DNA from: JBBPXY01 sp038200435
GTDB taxonomy: Bacteria; Actinomycetota; Thermoleophilia; Solirubrobacterales; Solirubrobacteraceae
Direction: 5' to 3'
DNA: 23,145 bases
Assembly (NCBI GenBank): GCA_038200435.1
Contig: JBBPXY010000086.1
Coordinates: 1-23,145 of the forward strand
The notes beneath the pieces were generated by a model. It did not search any database. It saw only the letters and a program-made list of their open reading frames with translations, and had not been told where the DNA came from. Both the position numbers and the translations under genes were made by a program. Positions 6,835-15,441 of this stretch are shown piece by piece (within the stretch, counting starts at the first letter, position 1; every line of letters begins with the position of its first letter).

Positions 6835-8304
6835 TCAGTGCCCCTCGTCCAGATGCCACCGGCCGGGAGCGACGAGCGCGTCGGCCTCGGCCGGGCCCGA
6901 CGAACCTGCGGCATAAGGATGGATCGGCGGCGGATCCTCGAGGAGTGGCGTCGATATCTCCCATAGCCGCTCGATGCCGTCGGCGCGGTTGAAGAGCATG
7001 CGGTCGCCGATCATGACGTCGTGGATGAGGCGCTCGTAGGCCTCGAGCTGATTGGCGGCCTGGAAGGACTGCTCGTAGGAGAAGGTCATCCGCGCCGACG
7101 CGATCCTCATCGTGGCTCCCGGTTCCTTGGCCAGGAACTCGGCCGTGATCGAGCCGGGATCGCCGAGGTCGAACAGCAGCGCGTTCGGGTGCGCGTCGTG
7201 CACGCCGGTGCCGTGGTGGAACATCTGCAGCGCGGGCTCGCGCAGCATGATCGTCACGACGCGCTGGCCCGCGGCCAGGCACTTACCGGTGCGCAGGAAG
7301 AAGGGGACGCCCTGCCACCGCCAGTTCTCCACCTCGGCCCGAAGCGCGACGAAGGTCTCGGTCTCGGAGTCGGGTGCAACGCCGTCAACGTCGCGGTAAC
7401 CGTCGTACTGGCCCCTCACGACCGCATCCGGATCCAGCGGCCGCAGCGCCTCGAACACCTTCGCCTTCTCATCGGCGAGGGTCTTGGGCTCAAGCGAGGT
7501 CGGCGGCTCCATGGCCAGGAACCCGAGAACCTGAAACAGGTGGGTCACGACCATGTCGCGGTAGGCGCCGGTGCCCTCGTAGAACCCGGCGCGCGTGCCC
7601 ACCGACAACTTCTCGGGTACGTCGATCTGGACGCTCGCTACGTGGTCGCGATTCCAGATCGGTTCGAAGAGCCCGTTGGCGAAGCGCAGGGCGAGGATGT
7701 TCTGCACCGCCTCCTTGCCGAGGAAGTGGTCGATACGGAAGACCTGCTCCTCGCCGAACACCTCATGGACGGTCGCGTTCAGCTCACGCGCGCTCGCGAG
7801 GTCGGTGCCGAACGGCTTCTCGAGGACGACGCGAGCCCGCTCGGCCAAACCGTTGGCCCCCAGTTCGCGGATGATCGCGGGAGTTGCCTTGGGCGGGACG
7901 GAGAGGAAGTGCAGGAGGCGTGCCTCACCGCCGATCTCCTGCTCGGCCTCGCGCACCCGGGCGGCGAGCACCGCGCCGGAATCGCCTTCCGTGCCGGAGG
8001 TAGCAAAGGACAGGAGCAGTGCAAAGCGCTCCCAGGCGTCGCCGACGAGGTCCTCCTTTCCGAACTCCTGCACGGAGGCGCAGGCCAGCTCGCGGAACTC
8101 CTCGTCGCTGAGTACGGAGGTCGACGTGCCGACGATGCGCAGGCGCTCGGGCGCGAGACCCGAGCACAGGAGATGCAGCAGGCCGGGGAGAAGCTTGCGC
8201 TTGGCGAGATCGCCCGTCGCGCCGAAGAGCACGATGACGTGCGGGTCCGGAGTCCCGACCGCGTCGGGGGCGAGCCCACCCGGCGGCGCCGCGGCGCTCG
8301 TCAC
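6835..8304 (-). CDS. zwf: Glucose-6-phosphate dehydrogenase
   Basis: Oxidises glucose 6-phosphate to 6-phosphogluconolactone, the entry step of the oxidative pentose phosphate pathway. The 489-residue protein has the coenzyme loop GATGDLAKRKL (28-38), EKPFG (162-166), the active-site signature RIDHFLGKE (190-198) with the substrate-site His193, and YRDMVVTHLFQ with the catalytic base His. The arginine that normally follows beta-strand 2 and binds the NADP 2'-phosphate (R in IVGTARQ of the Leuconostoc enzyme) is replaced: here IVGTSTS, Thr62. This suggests NAD+ preference (inference). GTG start 8304 overlaps the gnd stop by four bases (GTGA), so it is the last, translationally coupled gene of the operon. 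No opcA-like gene is adjacent. Confidence 0.96.
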   Translation of the reverse strand: MTSAAAPPGGLAPDAVGTPDPHVIVLFGATGDLAKRKLLPGLLHLLCSGLAPERLRIVGTSTSVLSDEEFRELACASVQEFGKEDLVGDAWERFALLLSFATSGTEGDSGAVLAARVREAEQEIGGEARLLHFLSVPPKATPAIIRELGANGLAERARVVLEKPFGTDLASARELNATVHEVFGEEQVFRIDHFLGKEAVQNILALRFANGLFEPIWNRDHVASVQIDVPEKLSVGTRAGFYEGTGAYRDMVVTHLFQVLGFLAMEPPTSLEPKTLADEKAKVFEALRPLDPDAVVRGQYDGYRDVDGVAPDSETETFVALRAEVENWRWQGVPFFLRTGKCLAAGQRVVTIMLREPALQMFHHGTGVHDAHPNALLFDLGDPGSITAEFLAKEPGATMRIASARMTFSYEQSFQAANQLEAYERLIHDVMIGDRMLFNRADGIERLWEISTPLLEDPPPIHPYAAGSSGPAEADALVAPGRWHLDEGH

Positions 8305-9326
8305 GCGGGCCCGCCGGGCTTCTCGGCGTGCCCCCCGAACTCAGCTCGCATGGCCGAGAGCAGCTTGTGGCCGAAGTCGCCCTCGCCGCGGGAGGCGAAG
8401 CGGTCGTACAGCGCGGCGGAGAGCACCGGAGCGGGCACTCCCTCGTCAACCGCGGCGAGGATCGTCCAACGGCCCTCCCCGGAATCCGACACGCGGCCCG
8501 CGAAATCGTCGAGCCCCGGAGAGGAGCGCAACGCTTCGGCGGTGAGGTCGAGCAGCCACGAGGCGACCACGCTCCCGCGCCGCCACACCTCCGCCACCTC
8601 GGCCGTGTCGATGTCGTAGCGGTAGTACTGCGGATCGCGGAGTGGAGACGTCTCCGCGTCGCCGGCCTGCTCCTCGGCTGCCCCGACGTTCGCGTGATGC
8701 AGCACGTTGAGGCCCTCCGCGTAGGCGGCCATCATCCCGTACTCGATCCCGTTGTGGACCATCTTGACGAAGTGCCCAGCTCCCGACGGACCGCAGTGGA
8801 GATAGCCCTGCTCCGCCGGCGCGGCGTCACCGTCGCGCCCCGGCGTGCGCGCGGCCTCGCCCAGGCCGGGAGCGATCGAGGCGAAGAGCGGCTCGAGGCG
8901 CGCCACCGGCTCGTCGTCGCCGCCGATCATCAAGCAGAAGCCGCGCTCGAGCCCGAACACGCCGCCGCTCGTGCCCACGTCGAGGTAGTGGATGCCGCGG
9001 TCGCGAAGCCCGGCGGCGCGATCCACGTCGTCGCGGTAGAACGAGTTGCCACCGTCGATGAGCACGTCGTCGCTCTCGAAGTGACCCGCGAGCTCCTCGA
9101 CCGTCTGCCCGGTCAAGGAGGCGGGCACCATGACCCAAGCAGCGCGCGGGGCCTTGAGCTTCGACGCGAAGTCCTCCAGGGAGCTGGCGCCGGTGGCGCC
9201 CTCGGACTCGAGCGCCGCGATGGCGTCAGGGTTCACGTCGAACACCACGCATTCGTGCCCGTCGCGCATGAGGCGCCGCACGAGGTTCGCGCCCATCCGC
9301 CCCAGGCCGATCATCCCCAGCTGCAT
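8301..9326 (-). CDS. gnd: 6-phosphogluconate dehydrogenase, short (NAD-type) form
   Basis: Oxidatively decarboxylates 6-phosphogluconate to ribulose 5-phosphate. From ATG 9326 the protein has 341 residues, the length of the short bacterial form rather than the roughly 470-residue NADP form. It shows GLGRMG (7-12), the substrate motif LDVGTSGGVFGLERG (115-129), and GHFVKMVHNGIEYG (184-197) with catalytic Lys188 and Glu195. Beta-strand 2 ends FDVNPD, with Asp30 where NADP enzymes have Asn-Arg-Ser/Thr, which favours NAD+. A GTG at 9332 would give a GTGA overlap with the upstream gene, but GGAGG lies 9 nt before ATG 9326 and only 3 nt before that GTG, so the ATG is preferred. It lies between tal-pgi and zwf. 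Confidence 0.95.
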   Translation of the reverse strand: MQLGMIGLGRMGANLVRRLMRDGHECVVFDVNPDAIAALESEGATGASSLEDFASKLKAPRAAWVMVPASLTGQTVEELAGHFESDDVLIDGGNSFYRDDVDRAAGLRDRGIHYLDVGTSGGVFGLERGFCLMIGGDDEPVARLEPLFASIAPGLGEAARTPGRDGDAAPAEQGYLHCGPSGAGHFVKMVHNGIEYGMMAAYAEGLNVLHHANVGAAEEQAGDAETSPLRDPQYYRYDIDTAEVAEVWRRGSVVASWLLDLTAEALRSSPGLDDFAGRVSDSGEGRWTILAAVDEGVPAPVLSAALYDRFASRGEGDFGHKLLSAMRAEFGGHAEKPGGPA

Positions 9327-9328
9327 GG

Positions 9329-12103
9329 TCACTCGCCTCCGATCGCTTGAACGAGCTCGTTCCAGCCGGCCTCGACGTCGGGACCCAGGTGCACGCGCAG
9401 CGCACGGCGGCCCCGCTCGCGCAACACGGCGAGGTCGCCGGCCGCCTGGGCAGCCTTGACCACCCCGAAGGAGTACTTCTGGCCCGGCACGTCGAGGTCG
9501 TCCGCATCGTCTTGGGTGATCTGGAGGAACACGCCCGAGTTCGGCCCGCCCTTGTAGGCCTGGCCCGTCGAGTGCAGGAAGCGCGGGCCGAACCCGACGC
9601 AGGTCGCAACGTGCTGCGCGTCGCGTATCTGCGTGCGCAGCGCAGCCAGCTGCTCGCGGCGCTCCTCGGTGCGCGGCCCGTAGAAGAGCAGCGCGACGTA
9701 GTCGCCGGCACCAGCCTGCGCAAGATGCGCAGCGACGTCGGATCCGCCGTAGAGCGTGAGGTTCTCACCCCGTTCCGTTGGCGACTCCTCAGGGAGCGAG
9801 CCGGTCTTCTCGTATTCCTCGGTCAGCTCACGTGTGGCCACCTTCGACGCTTCGACGTCGGGCTGGTCGAACGGGTCGATGCCGATGACGGCCCCGGCCA
9901 CGGCGGTTGCGAACTCCCAGCGGAAGATCTCGCCACCGATGTCGAGCCGGTCCGCCAGCGAGATCGTCACCGCGGCGTGCCCCGCCTGCTTGAGCATCTC
10001 GACGGCCACGTCCTGTTCGGCGTCGGGCTCGGAGTCGAGGCGGACGTAGGCGAACAGGCGGTCGTCGCCGTACGCATCGGGAGAGCCGAGCGGCTCGCCG
10101 TCCACCGGCACGATCCCCTTGCCTTCCTTGCCGGTCGATTCCGCGACGAGCTGCTCGAGCCAGGCGCCGAAGTCGCTTATCCCCGGGGAGGTGATCAGCG
10201 TGAGCTTGTCGCGCCCGTGCTTCGCGCACACACCGAGGATCGCGCCCAGTACGAGACCAGGGTTGTCCCCGGCCAGCACCTCGGCCCCACACGCCCCGGC
10301 CATCCTCTCCGCGCGGTCGAGCAGCGCGGGCACGTCCACGCCGGTCACCGCCGCCGGCACCATCCCGAAGTGCGACAGCGCCGAGTAGCGCCCGCCGATC
10401 GCCGCCACCCCGTGGGCGATGTGACGGAACCCGTGCTCGCCGGCCTTGGTCTCGAGCGAGGAGCCGGGATCCGTCACGGCGATGAACCGCCTTGGCGCCT
10501 CTTCGTCACCAACGGCTTCGCGCACCCGCGCCAGGAAGTACGCCAGCAGGATGTTCGGCTCGAGGGTGGTCCCCGACTTGCTCGAGACGATGAAGAGCGT
10601 GTTGGCGAGATCGACGCTCTCCTCAACGGACTCGACCTGCGCCGGATCGGTCGAGTCGAGCCCGTGCAGGCGCGGCCAGCCCTCCTGGGCGCCGAAGGTG
10701 AGCGCGAAGAGCTCGGGAGCGAGACTCGAGCCGCCCATGCCGAGCAGCACCGCGTCGGCGAAGCCGGCCTTGTGCACATCGCCGGCCAGACTCTTCAGCT
10801 CGTCGGGATGAGCGCGCTGCTCCTGGACGATCGAGAGCCACCCGAGCCACTTGGCCTCCTCGCCACCGGTCCACAGGGAGGCATCGCCGTCCCACAGGCG
10901 GCGGACGCAGCCCTTGTCCCCCCAGTCGCGAATCGTTGTGTCGACCTCCGCGTCGATCTCCTGCGGCAGTGAGCGCGAGAACGTCCCCGGTGCCGGCTCG
11001 AGCGCGGTCACGCGCAGCGCCTCCACGGCGGCGATCAGCTTGCCGAAGGCGTCGGAGAACTTCTGCACGCCGTCGACCACCAGCGCGTCGGTGATCTCGT
11101 CGAGGTCCACCCCCACCCGCTCGAGCGAGGCGAGCGCCTCGTGGGCCTCGGCCACATTCTCGGTGAGGCTCTCCCGGGCACGGCCGTGGTCGCGGAAGGC
11201 GTCGAAGGTCGCGGGCGGGACCGTGTTGACGGTGTCGGGCCCGATCAGCTCCTCGACGTAGAGCACATCGCGCAGGTTCGGATCCTTGGTGCCGGTCGAG
11301 GCCCACAGCAGGCGCTGGGTCTGGGCGCCCGCGGCGCTCAGACTCTTCCAGTCGTCGGTGCCGAACAGCTCGCCGTAGGTCTCGTAGGCGAGCTTGGCGT
11401 TGGCGATCGCGACCTTGGCGCGGAGCGCCTCTGCCTCCGGTGTCCCGATCTTCGTGAGGCGCTCATCGGCGGCGGCGTCGATCCGCGAGACGAAGAAGGA
11501 CGCCACGGACGCCACGCGCGAGACGTCTCCCCCGGCCGCGGCGAGATCCTGCAGGCCGGCGATGTAGGCCCGCGCAACGTCGGCGTAGGTCGCCCGCGAG
11601 AACAGCAGCGTCACGTTGATGTTGATCCCCTGCCCGATGAGGTGACGGATCGCCGGGATGCCCTCGGGCGTGCCCGGCACCTTGACCATCAGGTTCGGGC
11701 GATCGACGCGCTTCCACAGGCGCTCGGCCTCGGCCTGGGTGCGCTCCGTGTCGCCGGCGAGATCGGGCGAGACCTCGAGGGAGACGTACCCGTCCCGGCC
11801 GTCGAGCTCGTCGTAGACCGGACGCAGGATGTCGGCCGCGTCCTGGATGTCGGCGATGGCCAGGGTCTCGTAGAGGTCGCCGGCCTCCAGGTGCGCCAGG
11901 TCCTTAACCCTCTCCACCGAGCCGACGTAGTCGGTCGAGCCCGAGATCGATTTCTCGAAGATGGACGGGTTCGACGTCACCCCGCGCAGGCTGTCCTCCT
12001 CGACGAGCCGCTGGAGCTCGCCCGACTCGATGAGCCCGCGGCGGATGTAGTCGTACCAGAGACTCTGGCCGAACTCGGTGACCTCGACGAGGGGATTGCT
12101 CAC
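9329..12103 (-). CDS. Bifunctional transaldolase / glucose-6-phosphate isomerase fusion
   Basis: One 924-residue polypeptide joins two sugar-phosphate enzymes. Residues 1 to about 370 are transaldolase: GVTSNPSIFEKSI (41-53), NLMVKVPGT with Schiff-base Lys141, and VASFFVSRIDAAAD (199-212). Residues about 385-924 are phosphoglucose isomerase with two SIS sugar-binding lobes: GMGGSSLAPELF, SSKSGTTLEPN (507-517), GGRYSALS (570-577) and ESTGKEGKGIVPV (655-667). Transaldolase exchanges C3 units and the isomerase returns fructose 6-phosphate to glucose 6-phosphate, so the fusion closes the cycle back to zwf. The frame extends upstream to 12346, but the family match starts at SNPLVEVTEFGQSL and GTG 12103 overlaps the tkt stop (GTGA). 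Such fusions are known in several bacterial groups. Confidence 0.96.
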   Translation of the reverse strand: MSNPLVEVTEFGQSLWYDYIRRGLIESGELQRLVEEDSLRGVTSNPSIFEKSISGSTDYVGSVERVKDLAHLEAGDLYETLAIADIQDAADILRPVYDELDGRDGYVSLEVSPDLAGDTERTQAEAERLWKRVDRPNLMVKVPGTPEGIPAIRHLIGQGININVTLLFSRATYADVARAYIAGLQDLAAAGGDVSRVASVASFFVSRIDAAADERLTKIGTPEAEALRAKVAIANAKLAYETYGELFGTDDWKSLSAAGAQTQRLLWASTGTKDPNLRDVLYVEELIGPDTVNTVPPATFDAFRDHGRARESLTENVAEAHEALASLERVGVDLDEITDALVVDGVQKFSDAFGKLIAAVEALRVTALEPAPGTFSRSLPQEIDAEVDTTIRDWGDKGCVRRLWDGDASLWTGGEEAKWLGWLSIVQEQRAHPDELKSLAGDVHKAGFADAVLLGMGGSSLAPELFALTFGAQEGWPRLHGLDSTDPAQVESVEESVDLANTLFIVSSKSGTTLEPNILLAYFLARVREAVGDEEAPRRFIAVTDPGSSLETKAGEHGFRHIAHGVAAIGGRYSALSHFGMVPAAVTGVDVPALLDRAERMAGACGAEVLAGDNPGLVLGAILGVCAKHGRDKLTLITSPGISDFGAWLEQLVAESTGKEGKGIVPVDGEPLGSPDAYGDDRLFAYVRLDSEPDAEQDVAVEMLKQAGHAAVTISLADRLDIGGEIFRWEFATAVAGAVIGIDPFDQPDVEASKVATRELTEEYEKTGSLPEESPTERGENLTLYGGSDVAAHLAQAGAGDYVALLFYGPRTEERREQLAALRTQIRDAQHVATCVGFGPRFLHSTGQAYKGGPNSGVFLQITQDDADDLDVPGQKYSFGVVKAAQAAGDLAVLRERGRRALRVHLGPDVEAGWNELVQAIGGE

Positions 12104-14160
12104 TTCGCGACCTGCTTCCGGGCGGCTTCGATGACGGCTTCGGCGGAAAAGCCGAACTTCTTCTGGACTTCCTTCATGGGCGCGGAGGCGCCGAAGGAAT
12201 GCATCCCAAGGATCGTGCCCTCGAGGCCGACGTAGCGGTCCCACCCGAACGCGGCGGCCTGCTCGACCGCGACGCGTGCGGTCAGGGCCGATGGCAGCAC
12301 GGACTCGCGGTAGGCCTCGTCCTGCTCCTCGAAGAGGTCCCAGCACGGCATCGAGACGACCCGCGAACGGACGCCCTCGGCGGTGAGCGTCTCGTGCGCC
12401 TCGACGACCAGCGCCATCTCGGTGCCGGTCGACATGAGGATTACTTCGGGCTCCCCGTCGCGTGGGTCGGCGAGCACGTAGGCCCCGCGCCGCACACCCT
12501 CCGCCGAGGCGTACTTCGTGCGGTCAAGGGTGGGCATGGGCTGGCGCGAGAGCGCGAGCACGGCGGGGTTGCGCGGAGCCTCGAGCGCGATGCGCCAGGC
12601 CATCGCCACCTCGTTTGCGTCGCCGGGCCGGAACACCGCCATGCCGGGCATCGCGCGCAGAGAGGCGAGCTGCTCGACGGGCTGGTGAGTCGGTCCGTCC
12701 TCCCCCACGCCGATCGAGTCGTGGGTGAAGACGTAGACGACCGGCACTTCCATCAGCGCGGCGAGGCGGATGGGCCCCCGCCCGTAGTCGGAGAAGATCA
12801 GAAACCCGGCGCCGAACGGGCGCAGCTTGGAGAGCGCCATGCCGTTGATGGCCGCGCCCATGGCCTGCTCGCGGATGCCGAAGTGGAAGTTGCGGCCGCC
12901 GTAGCCCCCGGGCTCGAAGTCGCCGGCACCGTCGAACTTGAGCGCGGTCTTCGTCGAGGAGGCGAGATCGGCCGCCCCGCCGAGCAGCCACGGGTGGCGC
13001 TCAGCGATCGCGTTCAGCACCTGCCCGCCGGCGTCGCGGCCGGAGAGGCCCTCCGCGTCGGGCTCGAACTCGGGGATGCCGGCGTCCCAGCCGTCGGGAG
13101 GAGTCCGCGCCTGCATCTGCTCCACCTGATCCGCGAGCTCGGGATGCTCGCCGCGGTAGGCCTCGAAGAGCTCCTCCCAGGCGCTACGGGCCTCGGCGCC
13201 CCGCGCCCCCACGCCAGCGGCGAAGTGCTCACGCACCCCGTCGGGCACCAGGAACTGCGCGTCCTCGGGCCAGCCGTAGAAGCGTTTGGTCTCCCGCGCC
13301 TCCTCCTCGCCGAGCGGCTCGCCGTGCGCCTTCTCCGAATCCTGCTTGTGCGGCGCGCCGTAGCCGATGTGCGAGTCGACGATGATCAGCGTGGGCCTGT
13401 CGGTGGTTGCCCTGGAGACCTCGAAGGCGCGCGCGAGCATCGCGCGGTCGTTCGCGTCGCCCACGCGCGTGACGTTCCAGCCGTGCCCGATGAAGCGCGT
13501 AGCGACATCGTCAGAGAAGGCAAGCTCGGTGCTGCCCTCGATCGTGATGCGGTTGTTGTCGTAGATCCAGCAGAGGTTGGAGAGCTCGAGGTGGCCCGCC
13601 AGCGAAGCGGCCTCGGCCGAGATCCCCTCCATCATGTCCCCGTCGCCGCAGAGCGCGTAGACATCGTGATCGAAGATGTCGTAGCCGGGGCGGTTGTAGG
13701 TCGCCGCGAGCCAGCGCTCGGCGATCGCCATGCCGACGGAGGTGGCGACGCCCTGCCCGAGAGGCCCGGTGGTGGTCTCGACGCCCGTGGTCAGCCGGTA
13801 CTCGGGATGCCCCGGCGCCTTGGAGTCGAGCTGGCGGAAAGCTTTGAGATCGTCGAGCGTGAGCGCCGGCTCTCCAACGACCGCGTAATCAGGGTCGACC
13901 GCTTTCACGCCGCTGAGATGCAGCAGGGAGTAGAGGAGCAGAGAGGCGTGCCCTGCGGAGAGCACAAAGCGGTCGCGGTTGGGCCAGATCGGGTGCTCGG
14001 GGTCGAAGCGCAGGAAGCCCTGCCACAACGTGTAGGCGACCGGCGACATCGCCATGGGCGTGCCCGGATGCCCCGAGTTGGCCGCCTGCACCGCATCCAT
14101 GGCCAAGGTCCGCATCGTGTTGACGCAAAGCTCGTCGATCGGTTCGTTCAGGGGAAGCAC
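12100..14160 (-). CDS. tkt: Transketolase
   Basis: Thiamine-diphosphate enzyme moving two-carbon units between sugar phosphates. The 686-residue protein has normal length and key motifs: NSGHPGTPMAMSP with His31, GVETTTGPLGQGVATSVGMA (126-145), the thiamine/metal motif GDGDMMEG (172-179) with DNN at 201-203, and the pyrimidine-domain stretch TGTEMALVVEAHE. GTG 14160 is chosen because transketolases usually carry about 15 residues before the NTIRTL-like motif (here NTMRTL). A GGGG run sits immediately before the start and is too close for an ideal ribosome site. It is first in the tkt -> tal-pgi -> gnd -> zwf operon and is divergent from rpiA across a 46-bp gap. Confidence 0.96.
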   Translation of the reverse strand: MLPLNEPIDELCVNTMRTLAMDAVQAANSGHPGTPMAMSPVAYTLWQGFLRFDPEHPIWPNRDRFVLSAGHASLLLYSLLHLSGVKAVDPDYAVVGEPALTLDDLKAFRQLDSKAPGHPEYRLTTGVETTTGPLGQGVATSVGMAIAERWLAATYNRPGYDIFDHDVYALCGDGDMMEGISAEAASLAGHLELSNLCWIYDNNRITIEGSTELAFSDDVATRFIGHGWNVTRVGDANDRAMLARAFEVSRATTDRPTLIIVDSHIGYGAPHKQDSEKAHGEPLGEEEARETKRFYGWPEDAQFLVPDGVREHFAAGVGARGAEARSAWEELFEAYRGEHPELADQVEQMQARTPPDGWDAGIPEFEPDAEGLSGRDAGGQVLNAIAERHPWLLGGAADLASSTKTALKFDGAGDFEPGGYGGRNFHFGIREQAMGAAINGMALSKLRPFGAGFLIFSDYGRGPIRLAALMEVPVVYVFTHDSIGVGEDGPTHQPVEQLASLRAMPGMAVFRPGDANEVAMAWRIALEAPRNPAVLALSRQPMPTLDRTKYASAEGVRRGAYVLADPRDGEPEVILMSTGTEMALVVEAHETLTAEGVRSRVVSMPCWDLFEEQDEAYRESVLPSALTARVAVEQAAAFGWDRYVGLEGTILGMHSFGASAPMKEVQKKFGFSAEAVIEAARKQVAK

Positions 14161-14192
14161 GCCCCTTCATGTCTAACAGGTCGGGCGCGCGT

Positions 14193-14198
14193 TACCGT
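14193..14198 (+). promoter_or_regulatory. TANNNT -10-like element 8 nt before rpiA, in the tkt/rpiA divergent gap
   Basis: TACCGT is followed by 8 nt and then the GTG start of rpiA, the spacing expected for a leaderless transcript. The whole divergent gap is only 46 bp, so the tkt and rpiA promoters must overlap each other or the opposite coding region. No clear -35 was found for either side. Confidence 0.4.
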
Positions 14199-14206
14199 CC
14201 GGGCGC

Positions 14207-14824
14207 GTGAACGCCGTGGAAATGAGCAAGAAGTCGGCCGCCGAGGAGGCGGCCAAGCTTGTCGAGGACGGCATGCGCGTGGGGCTCGGGACCGGCTCGA
14301 CCGTCGCCTACCTCCTGCCCGCCCTGGCCCGCCGGGGCGTGCATCTGCGCTGCGTGGCCACCTCGCCTCAGACCGAACGCGCGGCGCGGGAGCTCGGTCT
14401 CGTCGTCGACCCCTTCGAAGAGCTCGACCGGCTCGACCTGGCGATCGACGGCGCCGACCAGATCGCCGCCGACGGCTGGCTCGTCAAGGGTGGCGGCGGG
14501 GCGCACACGCGCGAGAAGATCGTCGCCGCGGCCGCCGAGCGGTTCGTCGTGATCGCCTCGGCCGAGAAGCGCGTGGAGGCGCTGCGTCCGCCCGTCCCGT
14601 TCGAGGCGCTGCCGTTTGGAATCGCGGCCACGCTGCGCGCGCTGGGGCCGGCGGAGCTGCGCGACGGGCCAATCAGTCCAGACGGCGGCCTGATCGGCGA
14701 CACTCACGCTCCGTTCGGCGATCCCCGGCGCCGCGCGCAGGAGCTCGACGCCATTCCGGGCCTCGTCGGCCACGGCCTCTTCGCCCCCGAGTTGGTCTCT
14801 GCCGTCATCATCGGGGGCGAATGA
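14207..14824 (+). CDS. rpiA: Ribose-5-phosphate isomerase A
   Basis: Interconverts ribose 5-phosphate and ribulose 5-phosphate, linking the oxidative and non-oxidative branches. The 205-residue protein shows GLGTGSTV (26-33), DGADQI (81-86), KGGGGAHTREKI (94-105) and SPDGGLIGD. Asp81, Asp84, Lys94 and Glu103 fall at the same numbers as the catalytic residues of the E. coli enzyme. GTG 14207 is used; ATG 14222 is an alternative. It is divergent from the tkt operon, so the two units supply one pathway. Its stop overlaps the next start as ATGA, showing coupling to the cyclase-family gene. Confidence 0.95.
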   Translation: MNAVEMSKKSAAEEAAKLVEDGMRVGLGTGSTVAYLLPALARRGVHLRCVATSPQTERAARELGLVVDPFEELDRLDLAIDGADQIAADGWLVKGGGGAHTREKIVAAAAERFVVIASAEKRVEALRPPVPFEALPFGIAATLRALGPAELRDGPISPDGGLIGDTHAPFGDPRRRAQELDAIPGLVGHGLFAPELVSAVIIGGE

Positions 14825-15441
14825 AGGACATCAGCGTTCCCATCCGCACCGGCATGTGGGTCTATCCCGATAACCCGGGCGTCCTCCTCGAGCGCGCCCA
14901 GTCGATCGAGCACGGCGACACCGCGAACGTCAGCCGCCTCGACTTCGGCGCCCACTCGGGCACGCACGTCGACGCGCCGCTGCACTTCTTCGCCGATGGG
15001 ACGTCCGCGGAGTCCATCCCGCCCGACGCGCTTACCGGGTCTGCGTGGGTCGTCGACGCCACCTCGCTCACCGGCGACCTCGACTCCGAAGCGCTCGCCA
15101 GCCTGGACCTTCCGCCGGCCGGCACCGAGCGGGTCCTCTTCAAGACGACCAACTCCCGGCTGTGGACTCGCTCCGAGTTCACGCGCGACTTCGTGCGCTT
15201 CACCGGCTCCGGCGCGCAAGCGCTGCGCGATCGAGGCGGTGTGCGCCTGGTGGGGATCGACTACCTCTCGATCGGCGACCCGGACGCCCATCGGATCTTC
15301 CTGGGTGACGGCGTCGTGCCGCTCGAGGGCATCGACCTCTCCGGCGTCGAACCCGGTCCCTATGACCTCGTGTGCACTGCGCTTGCACTGGTCGGCTCCG
15401 ACGGTGCCCCGGCGCGAGCCTTCCTGCTGCCCGCGGGATGA
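14821..15441 (+). CDS. Cyclase-family metal-dependent hydrolase (arylformamidase/KynB-like)
   Basis: The 206-residue protein carries the family metal motif HSGTHVDAPLHFF (45-57), with His45, His49, Asp51 and His55 as likely metal ligands, and an early MWVYPDNPG like the SxxYPGxP region of kynurenine formamidases. The family hydrolyses N-formylkynurenine or other amides and esters, but many members have no known substrate. No tryptophan-degradation genes are nearby; the neighbours are rpiA (ATGA overlap) and a PfkB-type kinase. The context argues for a role with sugar or nucleoside metabolites rather than kynurenine, but that is only inference. Confidence 0.85.
   Translation: MKDISVPIRTGMWVYPDNPGVLLERAQSIEHGDTANVSRLDFGAHSGTHVDAPLHFFADGTSAESIPPDALTGSAWVVDATSLTGDLDSEALASLDLPPAGTERVLFKTTNSRLWTRSEFTRDFVRFTGSGAQALRDRGGVRLVGIDYLSIGDPDAHRIFLGDGVVPLEGIDLSGVEPGPYDLVCTALALVGSDGAPARAFLLPAG

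Noticed and set aside
7021..8619. A 532-codon plus-strand ORF antisense to zwf and gnd
   Set aside because: The opposite strand encodes conserved motifs of glucose-6-phosphate dehydrogenase; this frame is a shadow with no recognisable domain.
9347..10972. A 541-codon plus-strand ORF antisense to the isomerase half of the fusion
   Set aside because: Shadow of a clearly conserved gene; composition is Arg/His/Gly-rich without domain motifs.
12104..12346. N-terminal extension of the transaldolase-isomerase frame
   Set aside because: It overlaps the transketolase C-terminus, and family similarity begins exactly at the GTGA junction.
12199..15441. A 1080-codon plus-strand ORF antisense to tkt that runs into the cyclase gene
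   Set aside because: Its first two thirds mirror transketolase codons, a common artefact of high third-position GC. Only its last 207 codons, the cyclase gene starting at 14821, are real.
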